Positions 16,359-25,020 are shown, numbered from the stretch's first letter. The stretch: DNA of 51,757 bases from Plantactinospora alkalitolerans (GCF_015690345.1 NZ_JADPUN010000203.1:1-51757), one strand, 5' to 3'. A program made the numbers and translations. Notes: generated from the sequence alone by a model not told the origin.

Positions 16359-17339
16359 TCATCGGCGGCCTCCCTCGTCGGTGCTGCCGGGAGCAGCCGT
16401 GCCGAACAGCTTCACGAAGACGAACGCGATGATCGCCACGGCGATGAAGATCAGCACCGACATGGTCGACCCGATCCCCAGGTTCAGCCCTCGGATCAGG
16501 TTGTTGTAGGCGAGCATCGACACCGACGAGGTCTGGTTCGCCCCGGCGGTCAGCACGAAGATGTTGTCGAAGACCCGGAACGCGTCCAGGGTGCGGAAGA
16601 GCAGCGCGACCAGGATCGCCGGTTTCATCACCGGCAGCATCACCTTCGTGAACCGCTGCCAGGCGGACGCGCCGTCCATCGAGGCCGCCTTGAGCAGGTC
16701 CTCCGGCACCAGGGCCAGACCCGCCATCAGCAGCAGCGCCATGAACGGGGTGGTCTTCCAGATCTCCGCCAGCATGATGATCGCCAGTGCGCTCGCCCGC
16801 TCGGTCAGCGGCGCCCCCTCGCCGAACAGGGTGGCCAGGTATCCGGTACCGGGCGTCCAGGCGTACCGCCAGGAGAAGGCGGCCACGACGGTGACGATCC
16901 CGTACGGGATCAGCGCCGACGTCCGGACCAGCCCGCGCCCGATGATGGTCCGGTGCATCACGATGGCCAGTCCCATCCCCAGCACCAACTCGACCGCGAC
17001 CGTCACGACGGTGATCAGCATGGTCACGCCGAACGCCGTCCACCAGTACCCGTTGCTCAGCACCGTGACGTAGTTGGACAGCCCGACGAACTCCCGCTGA
17101 TCCGGAAACTTCAGGTCGAAGCGCTGCAACGACAGCCAGACGGAGTAGAGGATCGGGTACGCGGTGACGGCCAGCATCACCAGGGCGGCCGGGGCGCAGA
17201 GCAGCCAACCCAGTTTCCGTTCGGCCCGCTTGCCCTCGCTCAGCGGCACCCGGCCACGGCCCCGGCGGGGCGCCGGCACGCGCCCCTTCGGCCCGGCCGC
17301 CTCGGTGCGGTCAACGGTGGTCGTGGAGTCCGTGCTCAT
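16359..17339 (-). CDS. sugA: Trehalose ABC transporter permease SugA
   Basis: 326-aa MalF-type permease. After a basic cytoplasmic tail come six helices. The stretch [36 protein letters not shown] closely follows mycobacterial SugA as I remember it. The EAA loop is [24 protein letters not shown]. The ATG overlaps the lpqY stop (ATGA), implying translational coupling. It pairs with SugB to form the channel. Confidence 0.9.
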   Translation of the reverse strand: MSTDSTTTVDRTEAAGPKGRVPAPRRGRGRVPLSEGKRAERKLGWLLCAPAALVMLAVTAYPILYSVWLSLQRFDLKFPDQREFVGLSNYVTVLSNGYWWTAFGVTMLITVVTVAVELVLGMGLAIVMHRTIIGRGLVRTSALIPYGIVTVVAAFSWRYAWTPGTGYLATLFGEGAPLTERASALAIIMLAEIWKTTPFMALLLMAGLALVPEDLLKAASMDGASAWQRFTKVMLPVMKPAILVALLFRTLDAFRVFDNIFVLTAGANQTSSVSMLAYNNLIRGLNLGIGSTMSVLIFIAVAIIAFVFVKLFGTAAPGSTDEGGRR

Positions 17340-18622
17340 GGGAGTACCCCCTTGGACTCGAGCGCGTCCTGTGCCGCCTCGCGCATCCGGTCCGCGGTCC
17401 GCTCGGGCTGGATTTTGGACGGCGGGGAGAGCGTCGCCGACAGCACGGTGGAGATGTTCTGGTACGCCGGACTGAGCGGCCGGGTCGCCGCGTCCTTGAG
17501 TTCGGCGAGGATCGTGTCCCGCATCGGGTACGCCTCGGCCATCTCCGGCTCGGCGTAGACGCTCTCGATGGTCGGCGGCACCCCGTCGTTGATCGCCGAG
17601 AACTTCTGGTGCTCCGGGTTACGCAGACAGGTGGCGGCCTCGAAGGACTCCTCGGGATGCCGGGAGAACCGGCTGACCGCGAGGTTGACGCCGCCGATGG
17701 TGACCTTGCTCGGCGTGTTCGGATCCACTCCCGGGAACCGGGCCCATTTGACCTTCTTGGCCAGTTCCGGATCGGCCTCCTGCATGGCCGGATAGACGAA
17801 GGGCCAGTTGAGCTGGAAGGCGCCGGCACCGGACTGGAAGTCGAGCCGGGCCTGGTCCTCGATGGTGTTCGAGAACGACGAGGTGGTGATTCCGGCGTTG
17901 GCGAAGTCGCGGAGCACCTCCAGGGCCCGGACCGCACCGTCGTCGAAGACGGCCTTCGTGCCCTCGGAGTTCAGGATCTGCCCGCCGGCACTGGCCACCA
18001 GGGTGTTGTAGAGGACCACCAGGCCCTCGTACTGGGCACCCATCGTGATCACCCGGTACGGCTGGCCGCGCCCCTTGAGACCGAGCGCAAAGTTGATCAT
18101 TTCGTCCCAGGTACGGGGCGGCTGGGACACCAGGTCGGTCCGGTACCAGAGCAGTTGCACGTTGGTGTTCTTCGGCGCGGCGTACAGCTTGTCCTCGTAC
18201 TGGGCGGTTTCGAGCGGTCCGGCCAACGTGCCGCGCTCGGCCTCGGCCCGGCGCTCGCCCGTCCACTCCAGCAGCCAGCCGGCGCTCGCGAACTCCTGGG
18301 TCCAGGTCACGTCGAGGCCCAGCACGTCCATGCCCGAGTCCTCGGCGGCCAGCCGGCGCACCAGTTGCACCCGCTGTTCGTCAGCGGCCCGGGGCAGGAC
18401 CCGGTACTTGATCTCGTACCGTCCGCCCGCCTGGGCGTTGCAGTCGTCGACGACCTTCTGCAGGTTCTGTTCCGGGGAGTAGTAGAGGTTGATGGTGGGG
18501 ATTCCGCCGTCCTCGCCGGAACCGCAGGCGGCCATCGGGGCCAGCAGGGCCAGCGCGACCGCACCGGCCGCGAGCCGGATCCGGCCGCTCCGAGCCGGGC
18601 CGCCCCGGTGCGGATCAGTCAT
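17336..18622 (-). CDS. lpqY: Trehalose-binding lipoprotein LpqY
   Basis: 428-aa solute-binding lipoprotein with signal peptide and lipobox MAAC (Cys33). The mature part matches the LpqY pattern I recall from mycobacteria: VLPRAADEQRVQLVRRLAAEDSGMDVLGLD, then NTNVQLLWYRTDL, KVTIGGVNLAVSRFSRHPEESFEAATCLRN and ISTVLSATLSPPSKIQPE. LpqY-SugABC recycles trehalose released from cell-envelope or medium sources; in a non-mycolate organism it would be plain trehalose or disaccharide uptake. First gene of the operon. A small in-frame reading frame with its own ribosome site overlaps its start. Confidence 0.9.
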   Translation of the reverse strand: MTDPHRGGPARSGRIRLAAGAVALALLAPMAACGSGEDGGIPTINLYYSPEQNLQKVVDDCNAQAGGRYEIKYRVLPRAADEQRVQLVRRLAAEDSGMDVLGLDVTWTQEFASAGWLLEWTGERRAEAERGTLAGPLETAQYEDKLYAAPKNTNVQLLWYRTDLVSQPPRTWDEMINFALGLKGRGQPYRVITMGAQYEGLVVLYNTLVASAGGQILNSEGTKAVFDDGAVRALEVLRDFANAGITTSSFSNTIEDQARLDFQSGAGAFQLNWPFVYPAMQEADPELAKKVKWARFPGVDPNTPSKVTIGGVNLAVSRFSRHPEESFEAATCLRNPEHQKFSAINDGVPPTIESVYAEPEMAEAYPMRDTILAELKDAATRPLSPAYQNISTVLSATLSPPSKIQPERTADRMREAAQDALESKGVLP

Positions 18623-18794
18623 GTCGGCACCCCGCCGTCGGATCCGGAGCCGGCCCGGCCAGAAGTGTCCCGGCCGGATCCGGGCCGGCCGGGGCCCACC
18701 GGCCCACCACCGTCCCCCCCACGTCGACCTCGGAGCATCGGAAGCACTGCTCGGACCGCGCCGACCGTACGTCGCGCACCCGGTGACCGCTCAT
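18615..18794 (-). CDS. Possible small protein upstream of lpqY
   Basis: A 59-codon frame starts at ATG 18794 with GGAAGG 7 bases upstream. It ends in a TGA inside the first codons of lpqY (8-base overlap), so it could be coupled to it. About five sixths of third codon positions are G or C. It contains a CFRC pair and little else recognisable; I know no family for it. The good ribosome site and the overlap favour a real gene; short length and lack of any domain argue against. Confidence 0.35.
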   Translation of the reverse strand: MSGHRVRDVRSARSEQCFRCSEVDVGGTVVGRWAPAGPDPAGTLLAGPAPDPTAGCRHD

Positions 18795-19235
18795 CACGCC
18801 GCCTTCCTCTCCCACGACGACCGGAACGCCATCGTCCCGGCACACGGCGAAAGCACCCCGCCTCCGGCCGTAACCGAACTGCCGACCGGGCGTGGGTGTC
18901 CTGCGCCTCCCACTGCCCCGTCGGCCACGAGGCGAAACCTCGGCCCCCGCCCGGGGTGTCCGCCAGGTGCCCGGATGGCCGGTTTGACGGCCGATGCCCC
19001 CGCCCGCCGAGGGCTCGTCGGCACGGACGGCCACCATCGGGCTCCACAGTGGTATTCCCCCGGCACCGCCGCCTCCGCTAGCGTGGGTCGCACCTCCGGC
19101 GCCAGCAGGTCGCCGTCGACGCCGACACGCTCCCGGACCAGCGCATGCCGCCCGATCGGCACCCGCGTCGATCGCCGAAACGCGCCCCGTCCCGCGATCC
19201 TTTCGGCAGGATCGTCTGCAAGAGGAGGTGCCGTC
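18795..19235. other. Non-coding stretch between lpqY region and RusA-like gene
   Basis: I see no credible gene on either strand. Frames that cross it are Arg/Pro-rich shadows without ribosome sites. It must hold the divergent promoters for the lpqY operon (leftward) and the RusA-like gene (rightward). I cannot assign clear -35/-10 pairs or a palindromic operator. Confidence 0.4.
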
Positions 19236-19667
19236 GTGCAGCACACCAGGGCGCTCACGTTGTCCTTCGAGGTTCCCGGACCGCCACCGGTCAGGACCGA
19301 AGCACTATCGATCTTCGCGGCCGGGCACCGGCAGGCCGCCCGGGTCCGGACGCTGCTGGAGGCCGCCTGCGATGCGGCACAGCGCACCGGCTGGACCGCC
19401 CTGACCGAACCTGTCGATCTCGAGGTCGTGCTGCGCTGCCCGCCGGGCCGCCGGACGGCCGACGCGGCGACGCTGCTCGGCGGAATCGGCGCGGTGCTCC
19501 AGGACAAGAAGCGCGCCGCCGACATCGGCCTGGCCCACCTGGGCGTGCTCGCCGACGTCGTGCTCTACGTCGACGACCGGCAGATCCAACGAATCTCGTA
19601 CCGGGAGGAGCCGGCCGAGGACATGTCCTACCTGGTCCGGGTGAGCACGCTGGCGACGCCGGCCTGA
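19236..19667 (+). CDS. RusA-like small protein
   Basis: 143-aa protein. The pattern (FEVPGPPPVRTEALS..., then PVDLEVVLRCPPGRRTADAATLLGGIGAVLQDK, then VLYVDDRQIQRISYREE) follows the RusA-type Holliday-junction resolvase fold: an Asp region before a helix, and DD-x-Q near the end. The exact D-x-D-N motif of active RusA is weak here (TADAATLL), so it may be a non-catalytic relative. GTG 19236 has a perfect AGGAGG 7 bases upstream. It is followed after 70 bp by a small unknown gene. Host recombination genes are not nearby. Confidence 0.5.
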   Translation: MQHTRALTLSFEVPGPPPVRTEALSIFAAGHRQAARVRTLLEAACDAAQRTGWTALTEPVDLEVVLRCPPGRRTADAATLLGGIGAVLQDKKRAADIGLAHLGVLADVVLYVDDRQIQRISYREEPAEDMSYLVRVSTLATPA

Positions 19668-19737
19668 ACGCCGGGCGGCGACGGTTTCATCACCACCGAC
19701 GGCTGGGTAACGCGGAGCCGCGACGGAGGGAGCAGCA

Positions 19738-20022
19738 ATGTCGGAACCACACATCACCCTCGATCCCAGCGGGCTCGGCCAGGCGCAGCAGCACCTGCGG
19801 GGGCCGCTGGAGGAACAGCTCAACTCGGCGCTGCGGGTGGCGGCCGAGCGGGTCCGGGCGGAGTACGCCGACGAACCGGTGGAAGAGGTGTGCCAGCGGC
19901 TGCTCGACGAGACCCGGTCGGGGCTGCACCCCGACATCGCCGAGGGATTCAACCCGGACATGGAGGAGTTCTGCCGGGTGGCGGTGGCGATCGTCCGGCG
20001 GGACAAGGCCGGGGACCGTTGA
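19738..20022 (+). CDS. Small hypothetical protein
   Basis: 94-aa hydrophilic, acidic/helical protein (HITLDPSGLGQAQQHLRGPLEEQLNSALRVAAERV...). It has no signal peptide, membrane segment or motif I recognise. The start ATG 19738 is preceded by GGAGGGAG at good spacing, and codon use matches its neighbours. The RusA-like gene 70 bp upstream on the same strand suggests cotranscription, and possibly a functional pair. Confidence 0.65.
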   Translation: MSEPHITLDPSGLGQAQQHLRGPLEEQLNSALRVAAERVRAEYADEPVEEVCQRLLDETRSGLHPDIAEGFNPDMEEFCRVAVAIVRRDKAGDR

Positions 20023-20178
20023 CCACACCCGACGGGCGGCAGCACCGGTGGCCGCCCCGACCGAGGTTGCCCATTGGCTGATGGTGGTCGGCCTCCGTAC
20101 ACTCAGTGCGCCGTTCCGGCCGACCGTGTTCGTCTGGCGTCCTCTGCCGGGATCCGGTCGATCTCTACGGGAGGCCAT

Positions 20179-22206
20179 GTGCCCGCGCTGCCGTCCAGTG
20201 TGCCCGCCGCGGTGCTCGACACCACCTCGATCGCGCTGCTGACCGCGACCGAGCAAGGCGAGGTGACCTGGCACAACCGGGCGGCGCAGCGACTCGGCCA
20301 CCTGATCGGCGCCGACGTCGGTTCCCTGCCGTTCGCGACGGCGACCCCGGACGGCCCGCCGGTCGAGTTGCGTTGCCCGACGGTCGAGGGCACGACCCGA
20401 TACCTGCGGGTGACCTGCCGTCGGCTGTCCCCGCTGCGCGGCGAGGATCCGGCGACGCCGGTCCGGCTGGTCTACGAGTTGACGGACGTGACCGAGCAGC
20501 GGGCCGACCGGCGCCGCGCCGACGACTACGCCTGGCGGCTGACGCACATCGAGCAGCTTGCCCGGGTCGGCACCTGGGAGTGGCACCTGCCGACCGACGA
20601 GGTGGTGTGGTCGCCGACCCTGAAGTCCATGATCGGGCTGGGTCCGGACACCGCTCTGGACTACCCGACCTACCGGACGCTGATCCATCCGGACGACGTC
20701 CGCATGATCGAGGCGACCCTCGTCCAGGCCATCCGGGGCGGCACGTCGTTCACGTACACCCACCGGATGTTCCTGGCGCACAGCCGGGAGATGCGGATCC
20801 TGGAGTGCTACGGCGAGGTTTTCACCGACGAGTCCGGCAAGCCGCTCCGGATGCTCGGCACCGCACACGACATCACCGAGATCCGGCAGGTCCAGGACGA
20901 GCTGGCGTACCTCGCCGAGCATGATCCGCTGACCGGCCTGCCGAACCGCCGGGCCCTCACCGCCCGGATGAGCGAACTGACCTCGATCGCGGCCCCGACA
21001 TCGGCCGCCCTGCTCCTGATCGACATCGACAACTTCAAGGACATCAACGACCTGCGTGGTCACGTCGTCGGCGACGAGGTCCTCCGGCTGCTGGCCCGGC
21101 TGCTGACCGAACACCTGCCGCCCGGTGCCGTGCTCGGCCGGCTCGGCGGCGACGAGTTCGCCGTCCTGTTGCCGTCCTGCGACGCAGACCGGGCGCTCGC
21201 GATCGGCGCCGGAATCTGCGACCTGGTCGCACACACCCCGTTCGCGGTACGCGGAGAGCCGCTGCGGGTGACCCTGAGCATCGGGGCCGCTCCGCTGGAC
21301 ACCTCCGACGGCGACACGCTGCTGCTCGCCCACGCCGATCTCGCGCTCTACCAGGCCAAGGGCGAGGGCCGGAACCGGGCCCGGCTGTTCGCACCGGAGC
21401 AGCAGCGCCTGGCCGCCCAGCGGGTCGACCTGGTGTCCCGGGTCCGGAAGGCGCTCGACACCGGCCAGTTGCAACTCGACGCGCAGCCGATCATCGACCT
21501 CGCCGACCACCGGGTACGCAGCTACGAACTCCTGATGCGGGTCCGCGACGACCAGCGCCGGCAGATCGGCCCCGGCGACTTCCTGCCCGCCCTGGAGCAG
21601 GGCGACATGATCTACGAGTTGGACCGCTGGGTGGTGGAGACCGCCACCCACGCGCTCGCCGCGGCGCGCAGTGCCGGTGTCGACCTCCGGTTCGACGTGA
21701 ACATCTCCAGCCGGTCGCTGGAGGACCCCAGCTTCGGCGACTGGGTGGTCGCCACTCTGGCCGCCGCCGCCGTACCCGCCACCCTCCTCGGCCTGGAGAT
21801 CACCGAGACCACGGCCATCGCCAACCTGGACGCCGCGCGCCGGCTCGCGTCCACGCTCACCTCGGCCGGCTGCGGCTTCAGCCTCGACGACTTCGGCGCC
21901 GGCTACGGATCCTTCGTGTACCTCAAGCACCTGCCGTTCAGCACCGTCAAGATCGCGGGCGAGTTCGTCCGGCAGGCCGACCACGGCGGTTCGGATCCCA
22001 TCCTGATCGACGCCGTGGTCCGCGCCGCGCACGGGCTCGGGATGCGTACCGTCGCCGAACACATCGACCGGCCCGAGCTGGTACCCGTGCTGCGCCGGCT
22101 CGGCGTCGACTGTGGGCAGGGGTACCACCTCGGCCGACCGGAGCCGTTGCACCTGCTGATGGAACGGACCACCACCCGGAGTGGCGCCTCCGCGACCATT
22201 GCCTGA
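20179..22206 (+). CDS. PAS-GGDEF-EAL cyclic-di-GMP protein
   Basis: About 675-aa cytoplasmic protein. It has an N-terminal PAS-like domain (to ~110), a second PAS/PAC (HIEQLARVGTWEWHLPTDEVVW..., ~120-245), a GGDEF domain with an intact GGDEF at residues 323-327 and no RxxD inhibitory site, and a C-terminal EAL phosphodiesterase domain. In the EAL domain the signature reads ELL (Glu450 kept); the NISS, LEITET, DDFGAGYGS and GQGYHLGRP motifs remain. It is probably able to make cyclic-di-GMP; breakdown is plausible but less certain. Start GTG 20179 follows GGGAGG. Confidence 0.9.
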   Translation: MPALPSSVPAAVLDTTSIALLTATEQGEVTWHNRAAQRLGHLIGADVGSLPFATATPDGPPVELRCPTVEGTTRYLRVTCRRLSPLRGEDPATPVRLVYELTDVTEQRADRRRADDYAWRLTHIEQLARVGTWEWHLPTDEVVWSPTLKSMIGLGPDTALDYPTYRTLIHPDDVRMIEATLVQAIRGGTSFTYTHRMFLAHSREMRILECYGEVFTDESGKPLRMLGTAHDITEIRQVQDELAYLAEHDPLTGLPNRRALTARMSELTSIAAPTSAALLLIDIDNFKDINDLRGHVVGDEVLRLLARLLTEHLPPGAVLGRLGGDEFAVLLPSCDADRALAIGAGICDLVAHTPFAVRGEPLRVTLSIGAAPLDTSDGDTLLLAHADLALYQAKGEGRNRARLFAPEQQRLAAQRVDLVSRVRKALDTGQLQLDAQPIIDLADHRVRSYELLMRVRDDQRRQIGPGDFLPALEQGDMIYELDRWVVETATHALAAARSAGVDLRFDVNISSRSLEDPSFGDWVVATLAAAAVPATLLGLEITETTAIANLDAARRLASTLTSAGCGFSLDDFGAGYGSFVYLKHLPFSTVKIAGEFVRQADHGGSDPILIDAVVRAAHGLGMRTVAEHIDRPELVPVLRRLGVDCGQGYHLGRPEPLHLLMERTTTRSGASATIA

Positions 22207-22260
22207 CCCGAACACGGCCACGCCGCCCGGCGCCGCCGCGACGCCGGCTGCGGGCGATTC

Positions 22261-22677
22261 CTACCGTCCGCAGGATCCGACGTCGAGGTGGAAGTATCTC
22301 GCGTTGGCCCAGCGGCAGAGCCGGACGCCGACCACGATGCCCACGATCGTGACAAGCGCCGGCAGATAGCCGCTGGCGACCTGGACGATCGGGATCGCCG
22401 GGCATCCGCCGGAGACGGCCCAGCCCGTACCGAACAGCACCGCACCGGGTATCACGCCCGGATGAACACGTCCCGGTGTACGGCGGACCCGGATCAGCGC
22501 GAAGACGACCACGATCATCGCCACGCCGCCGCCGAACGCCAGGAGCATGCGCAGGTCCTGGAACGTGAACATCCGGTTCAGCTCGGCGTAGTCACCGAAG
22601 CCGATGTTGGCGACGACGAAGCCGAGGGCGAGCCCGGCGATGATATTGGCGACGAGAACCCCACCCCGGGTACGCAT
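22261..22677 (-). CDS. YeeE/YedE-type sulfur transporter, small subunit
   Basis: 138-aa membrane protein with about four helices. It has the half-motif GTGWAVSGGCPAIP (Cys92), which is characteristic of YeeE/YedE (TsuA-like) transporters that pass thiosulfate or related sulfur/selenium species by cysteine relay. In many bacteria both motif halves lie in one protein; here they are split over two genes. ATG 22677 shares its A with the TGA of the upstream gene (TGATG), so the two are coupled. Last gene of a three-gene operon. Confidence 0.8.
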   Translation of the reverse strand: MRTRGGVLVANIIAGLALGFVVANIGFGDYAELNRMFTFQDLRMLLAFGGGVAMIVVVFALIRVRRTPGRVHPGVIPGAVLFGTGWAVSGGCPAIPIVQVASGYLPALVTIVGIVVGVRLCRWANARYFHLDVGSCGR

Positions 22678-23333
22678 CACACCACCTTCCACAGCAGGAA
22701 CGACACGACGACGGCGGCGCCGAAGAAGACAGCCGTCGCGACCATGCTGTCCGGATGAAGTCGGCCGCAGCCGTTCAGGCCGTGTCCGGAGCTGCATCCC
22801 CCGGCGAGACGGGTGCCGAAGCCGACGAGGACACCGCCGACGAACAACACGCCGATCATGTGTGGTGGGCTGTCGGTCACCAGGTCGCGGAAGCCGTCGC
22901 CCATGTCCAGCCGGAGGTCGAACCGGCCGGCGGTGACCGCCGCCAGCCATCCACCGAGGAAGATCGACAGGAGCAGGGCCGCCTGGCTGACCAACGGCGC
23001 CGGACGCGGGCTCGCGACCGGAGCAGGCTCGCTCGTGGCCGGCCCGCCCTGCGGGCCGGGCGCCGCTGCCGCACCGGACACCGGGTACGGCGGCGTGGGT
23101 GCCCCGGTACGGGTTCCGAAGTGCTCGGCGGTGGCCGACGCGAGGGCCTCGGTGAGCAGGCGATCGTCGCCGAACTGGGCCTCCATGCGTTCGACCCGGC
23201 GTTCGGCCCGCCACTGCAGGACGCGTTCCCAGGCCGAGGACACCCCGAACGATCGGTCGGTGGTGACGGTGTAGTTGATGGTGACGACGGCGAGCCCCAG
23301 CGCGCCCGCCCACCAGGGCCAGTAATTACTCAT
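22677..23333 (-). CDS. YeeE/YedE-type sulfur transporter, large subunit
   Basis: 218-aa membrane protein. One N-terminal helix is followed by a cytoplasmic Glu/Arg and Pro/Ala-rich stretch of about 80 residues that is not usual for the family. Then come three helices with the hallmark GGCSSGHGLNGCGRL (Cys180). It should pair with the 138-aa product to form a complete YeeE/YedE unit. Its ATG overlaps the stop of the cysteine-motif gene (ATGA). Substrate not determinable; thiosulfate, sulfide or selenium compounds are the family precedent. Confidence 0.8.
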   Translation of the reverse strand: MSNYWPWWAGALGLAVVTINYTVTTDRSFGVSSAWERVLQWRAERRVERMEAQFGDDRLLTEALASATAEHFGTRTGAPTPPYPVSGAAAAPGPQGGPATSEPAPVASPRPAPLVSQAALLLSIFLGGWLAAVTAGRFDLRLDMGDGFRDLVTDSPPHMIGVLFVGGVLVGFGTRLAGGCSSGHGLNGCGRLHPDSMVATAVFFGAAVVVSFLLWKVV

Positions 23334-23773
23334 GCGGGACCTGAGATCCAATCGGCGAAGCGGGTCCACCAGCCACGCCGCCTGCCCGGCGGAGCCGCTG
23401 GTGATTCACCCGGGGTCTGTACGACATGCGCGGACCGTGCCGGCTCCACCGGTTGGGCCGTTCCCCGGATCCCCTCGAATCTGGCCTGGGGCGTCGGTGC
23501 CCAGGCCTGCCGGGAATCCGGCCCTGGCCAGCGGTTCTGGGTCGGCCGGGCCGGCCCGGCCGGCTCGACATCCGGGGTGGCGCGTTTCAGATGCTGCGCG
23601 TGGGCGCCGTTCGGGAGCAGCGTGATCGGCACGACGGCACCCGTGAGCGACAACTCGTATCGGGCACAGCCCCGCCATCCGTCCCCACTGTCACAGTAGT
23701 AGTCCCGCCAGCTGCGCAAACTGGCTCTGAGCAGCGGGAACAAGGGGCATCTTTCGGCGTGGGGGCAGCCCAT
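23330..23773 (-). CDS. Cysteine-motif small protein of the YeeE/YedE operon
   Basis: 147-aa soluble protein. The first ~50 residues carry four cysteines, C3-x5-C9-x17-C27-x8-C36, in the context CPHAERCPLFPLL, SWRDYYCD and GCARYELSLTG, then LLPNGAHAQHL. This could bind a metal or Fe-S cluster, or carry sulfur. The remaining 90 residues are Pro/Arg/Gly-rich and look disordered. First gene of the operon, overlapping the transporter gene by ATGA. I know this short Cys pattern only from unannotated small proteins; no function is proven. ATG 23773 has GGAG 4 bases upstream. Confidence 0.75.
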   Translation of the reverse strand: MGCPHAERCPLFPLLRASLRSWRDYYCDSGDGWRGCARYELSLTGAVVPITLLPNGAHAQHLKRATPDVEPAGPARPTQNRWPGPDSRQAWAPTPQARFEGIRGTAQPVEPARSAHVVQTPGESPAAPPGRRRGWWTRFADWISGPA

Positions 23774-23859
23774 ATCGCTCCAGTCTGATCGACATGCGTC
23801 ACCGAACGGATTGGCGGTCTGGCGTGAGCCCGATCTGGATTATCCAGCGAGCAAGCATA

Positions 23860-23885
23860 GAACATCGTCAGCATGTTCGCATTCC
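23860..23885 (-). promoter_or_regulatory. Promoter and inverted-repeat operator of the Cys/YeeE operon
   Basis: On the minus strand GGAAT (23885-23881) and GTT (23863-23861) are 17 bases apart. This resembles the sigma-R/ECF thiol-stress promoter GGAAT-N16-19-GTT. It coincides with a perfect inverted repeat GAACAT-N7-ATGTTC (23860-23878). Both lie about 90-110 bp before the first start codon, in an AT-rich island. The promoter assignment is inference from pattern only. Confidence 0.4.
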
Positions 23886-23998
23886 ACCATTGATCATGAA
23901 ATCACCGGCCTGGGCGTTGTGCACGCGTACGGCGAGCCCGCGGCAGGATCCGTCGTGCGGTGGCGACAGAGACGTACCCGGGTCCGCCGGGAAGCTCG

Positions 23999-24967
23999 TC
24001 AGGCCCGGCGGAAGGGCCGGGCCGAACCGGCGAGCGTGACGACCTCGTCCGCACAGCCCCAGGCCAGGGTGACCCCGGCGCCGCCGTGCCCGTAGTTGTG
24101 GACCAGCCGGACCCCGCCGTCGGCCCCCGAGCGGTCCACCGCCAGCCGCGCCCCGCCGTGCCGGGCGGGGCGCAGTCCGGCCAACTGCCCCAGGACCGGC
24201 GCCCCGGCCAACTCCGGGACGAGTGCGAGACACCGGGCCAGGATCGCGGCGCCGACCGCCTCGTCCGGGCCGGTATCCGTCTCCCCCGGCTCGAAGGTCC
24301 CGCCGAGCACCACGTCCCGACCGCGCGGATGCACGTAGGTGATCCCGGCCGGATTGCCCTCGTCCCGCCACGAGGTGACGAGTCCCGGGTTGGCGACCAG
24401 CACGATCCGGCCCCGGACGGGGTGCACGGCGGGATCGTCGGCCAACGTTCCGGCGGCCAGCCCGGTCGCGTTGACCACGACCGGCGCGACGCCGGCCGCC
24501 TCGTCGAGGGTCTCCACCCGGTGCCGGCGTACCTCCACCCCGAGTTCGTCGAGCCGGGCGACGAGCCAGTCCAGGTACGGACCCATCTCGACCGTCGGCA
24601 CGGTGAACCGCCACTGCGCCGCGTACCCGGACGGCGGCTCGGCGGTTCGGAAGTCGGGTACCGCGGCGGACCACCACGGGTCGCCGTCGACCGGGGCGCG
24701 GAGCAGCATCCGGGTCGGCCGCATGACCACACCCGGCACTCCGCCGCCGGCCTGGGCGGCCAGTTCGTCGAAGGTCCGGCGGGCCCAGTCCAGCACCCGG
24801 GGATCGGGGCTGGTCCGGGTCGGATACCAGACCGCGGCGGCGACCCGGGAGACGGTCCGGGCCGGCTCGTCGGCGGTCAGCACGACCACCCGGGCGCCGG
24901 CCTCGGCCAGCCGCACCGCAGAACTGAGGCCGACCACCCCGGCACCCACCACGACCACGTCCGCCAT
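23999..24967 (-). CDS. FAD-dependent D-amino-acid oxidase family protein
   Basis: 322-aa flavoenzyme of the DAO family. It starts with the Rossmann dinucleotide motif VVVGAGVVGLSSAVRLAEAGARV, has SRVAAAVWYP (substrate/FAD loop), VVNATGLAAGTLADD and VRGRIVLVANP. It closes with LVHNYGHGGAGVTLAWGCA, the standard C-terminal FAD-contact motif of D-amino-acid oxidases. Expected reaction: oxidative deamination of a D-amino acid with O2. ATG 24967 puts the FAD motif at the N terminus. It follows the lipoprotein gene by 53 bp in the same direction, so cotranscription is possible. Confidence 0.88.
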   Translation of the reverse strand: MADVVVVGAGVVGLSSAVRLAEAGARVVVLTADEPARTVSRVAAAVWYPTRTSPDPRVLDWARRTFDELAAQAGGGVPGVVMRPTRMLLRAPVDGDPWWSAAVPDFRTAEPPSGYAAQWRFTVPTVEMGPYLDWLVARLDELGVEVRRHRVETLDEAAGVAPVVVNATGLAAGTLADDPAVHPVRGRIVLVANPGLVTSWRDEGNPAGITYVHPRGRDVVLGGTFEPGETDTGPDEAVGAAILARCLALVPELAGAPVLGQLAGLRPARHGGARLAVDRSGADGGVRLVHNYGHGGAGVTLAWGCADEVVTLAGSARPFRRA

Positions 24968-25020
24968 TCGACCAGCGTGCCGCACGACCCGCCGGCTTGG
25001 AAAGGAGGAACCGACGCCGG

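Noticed and set aside
19690-22221. Minus-strand open frame of 843 codons
   Set aside because: Antisense to the PAS-GGDEF-EAL gene; low-complexity translation and no start signal.
23860-23878. LexA (SOS) box
   Set aside because: GAACAT-N7-ATGTTC has an 11-base gap between GAAC and GTTC, whereas LexA sites have four.
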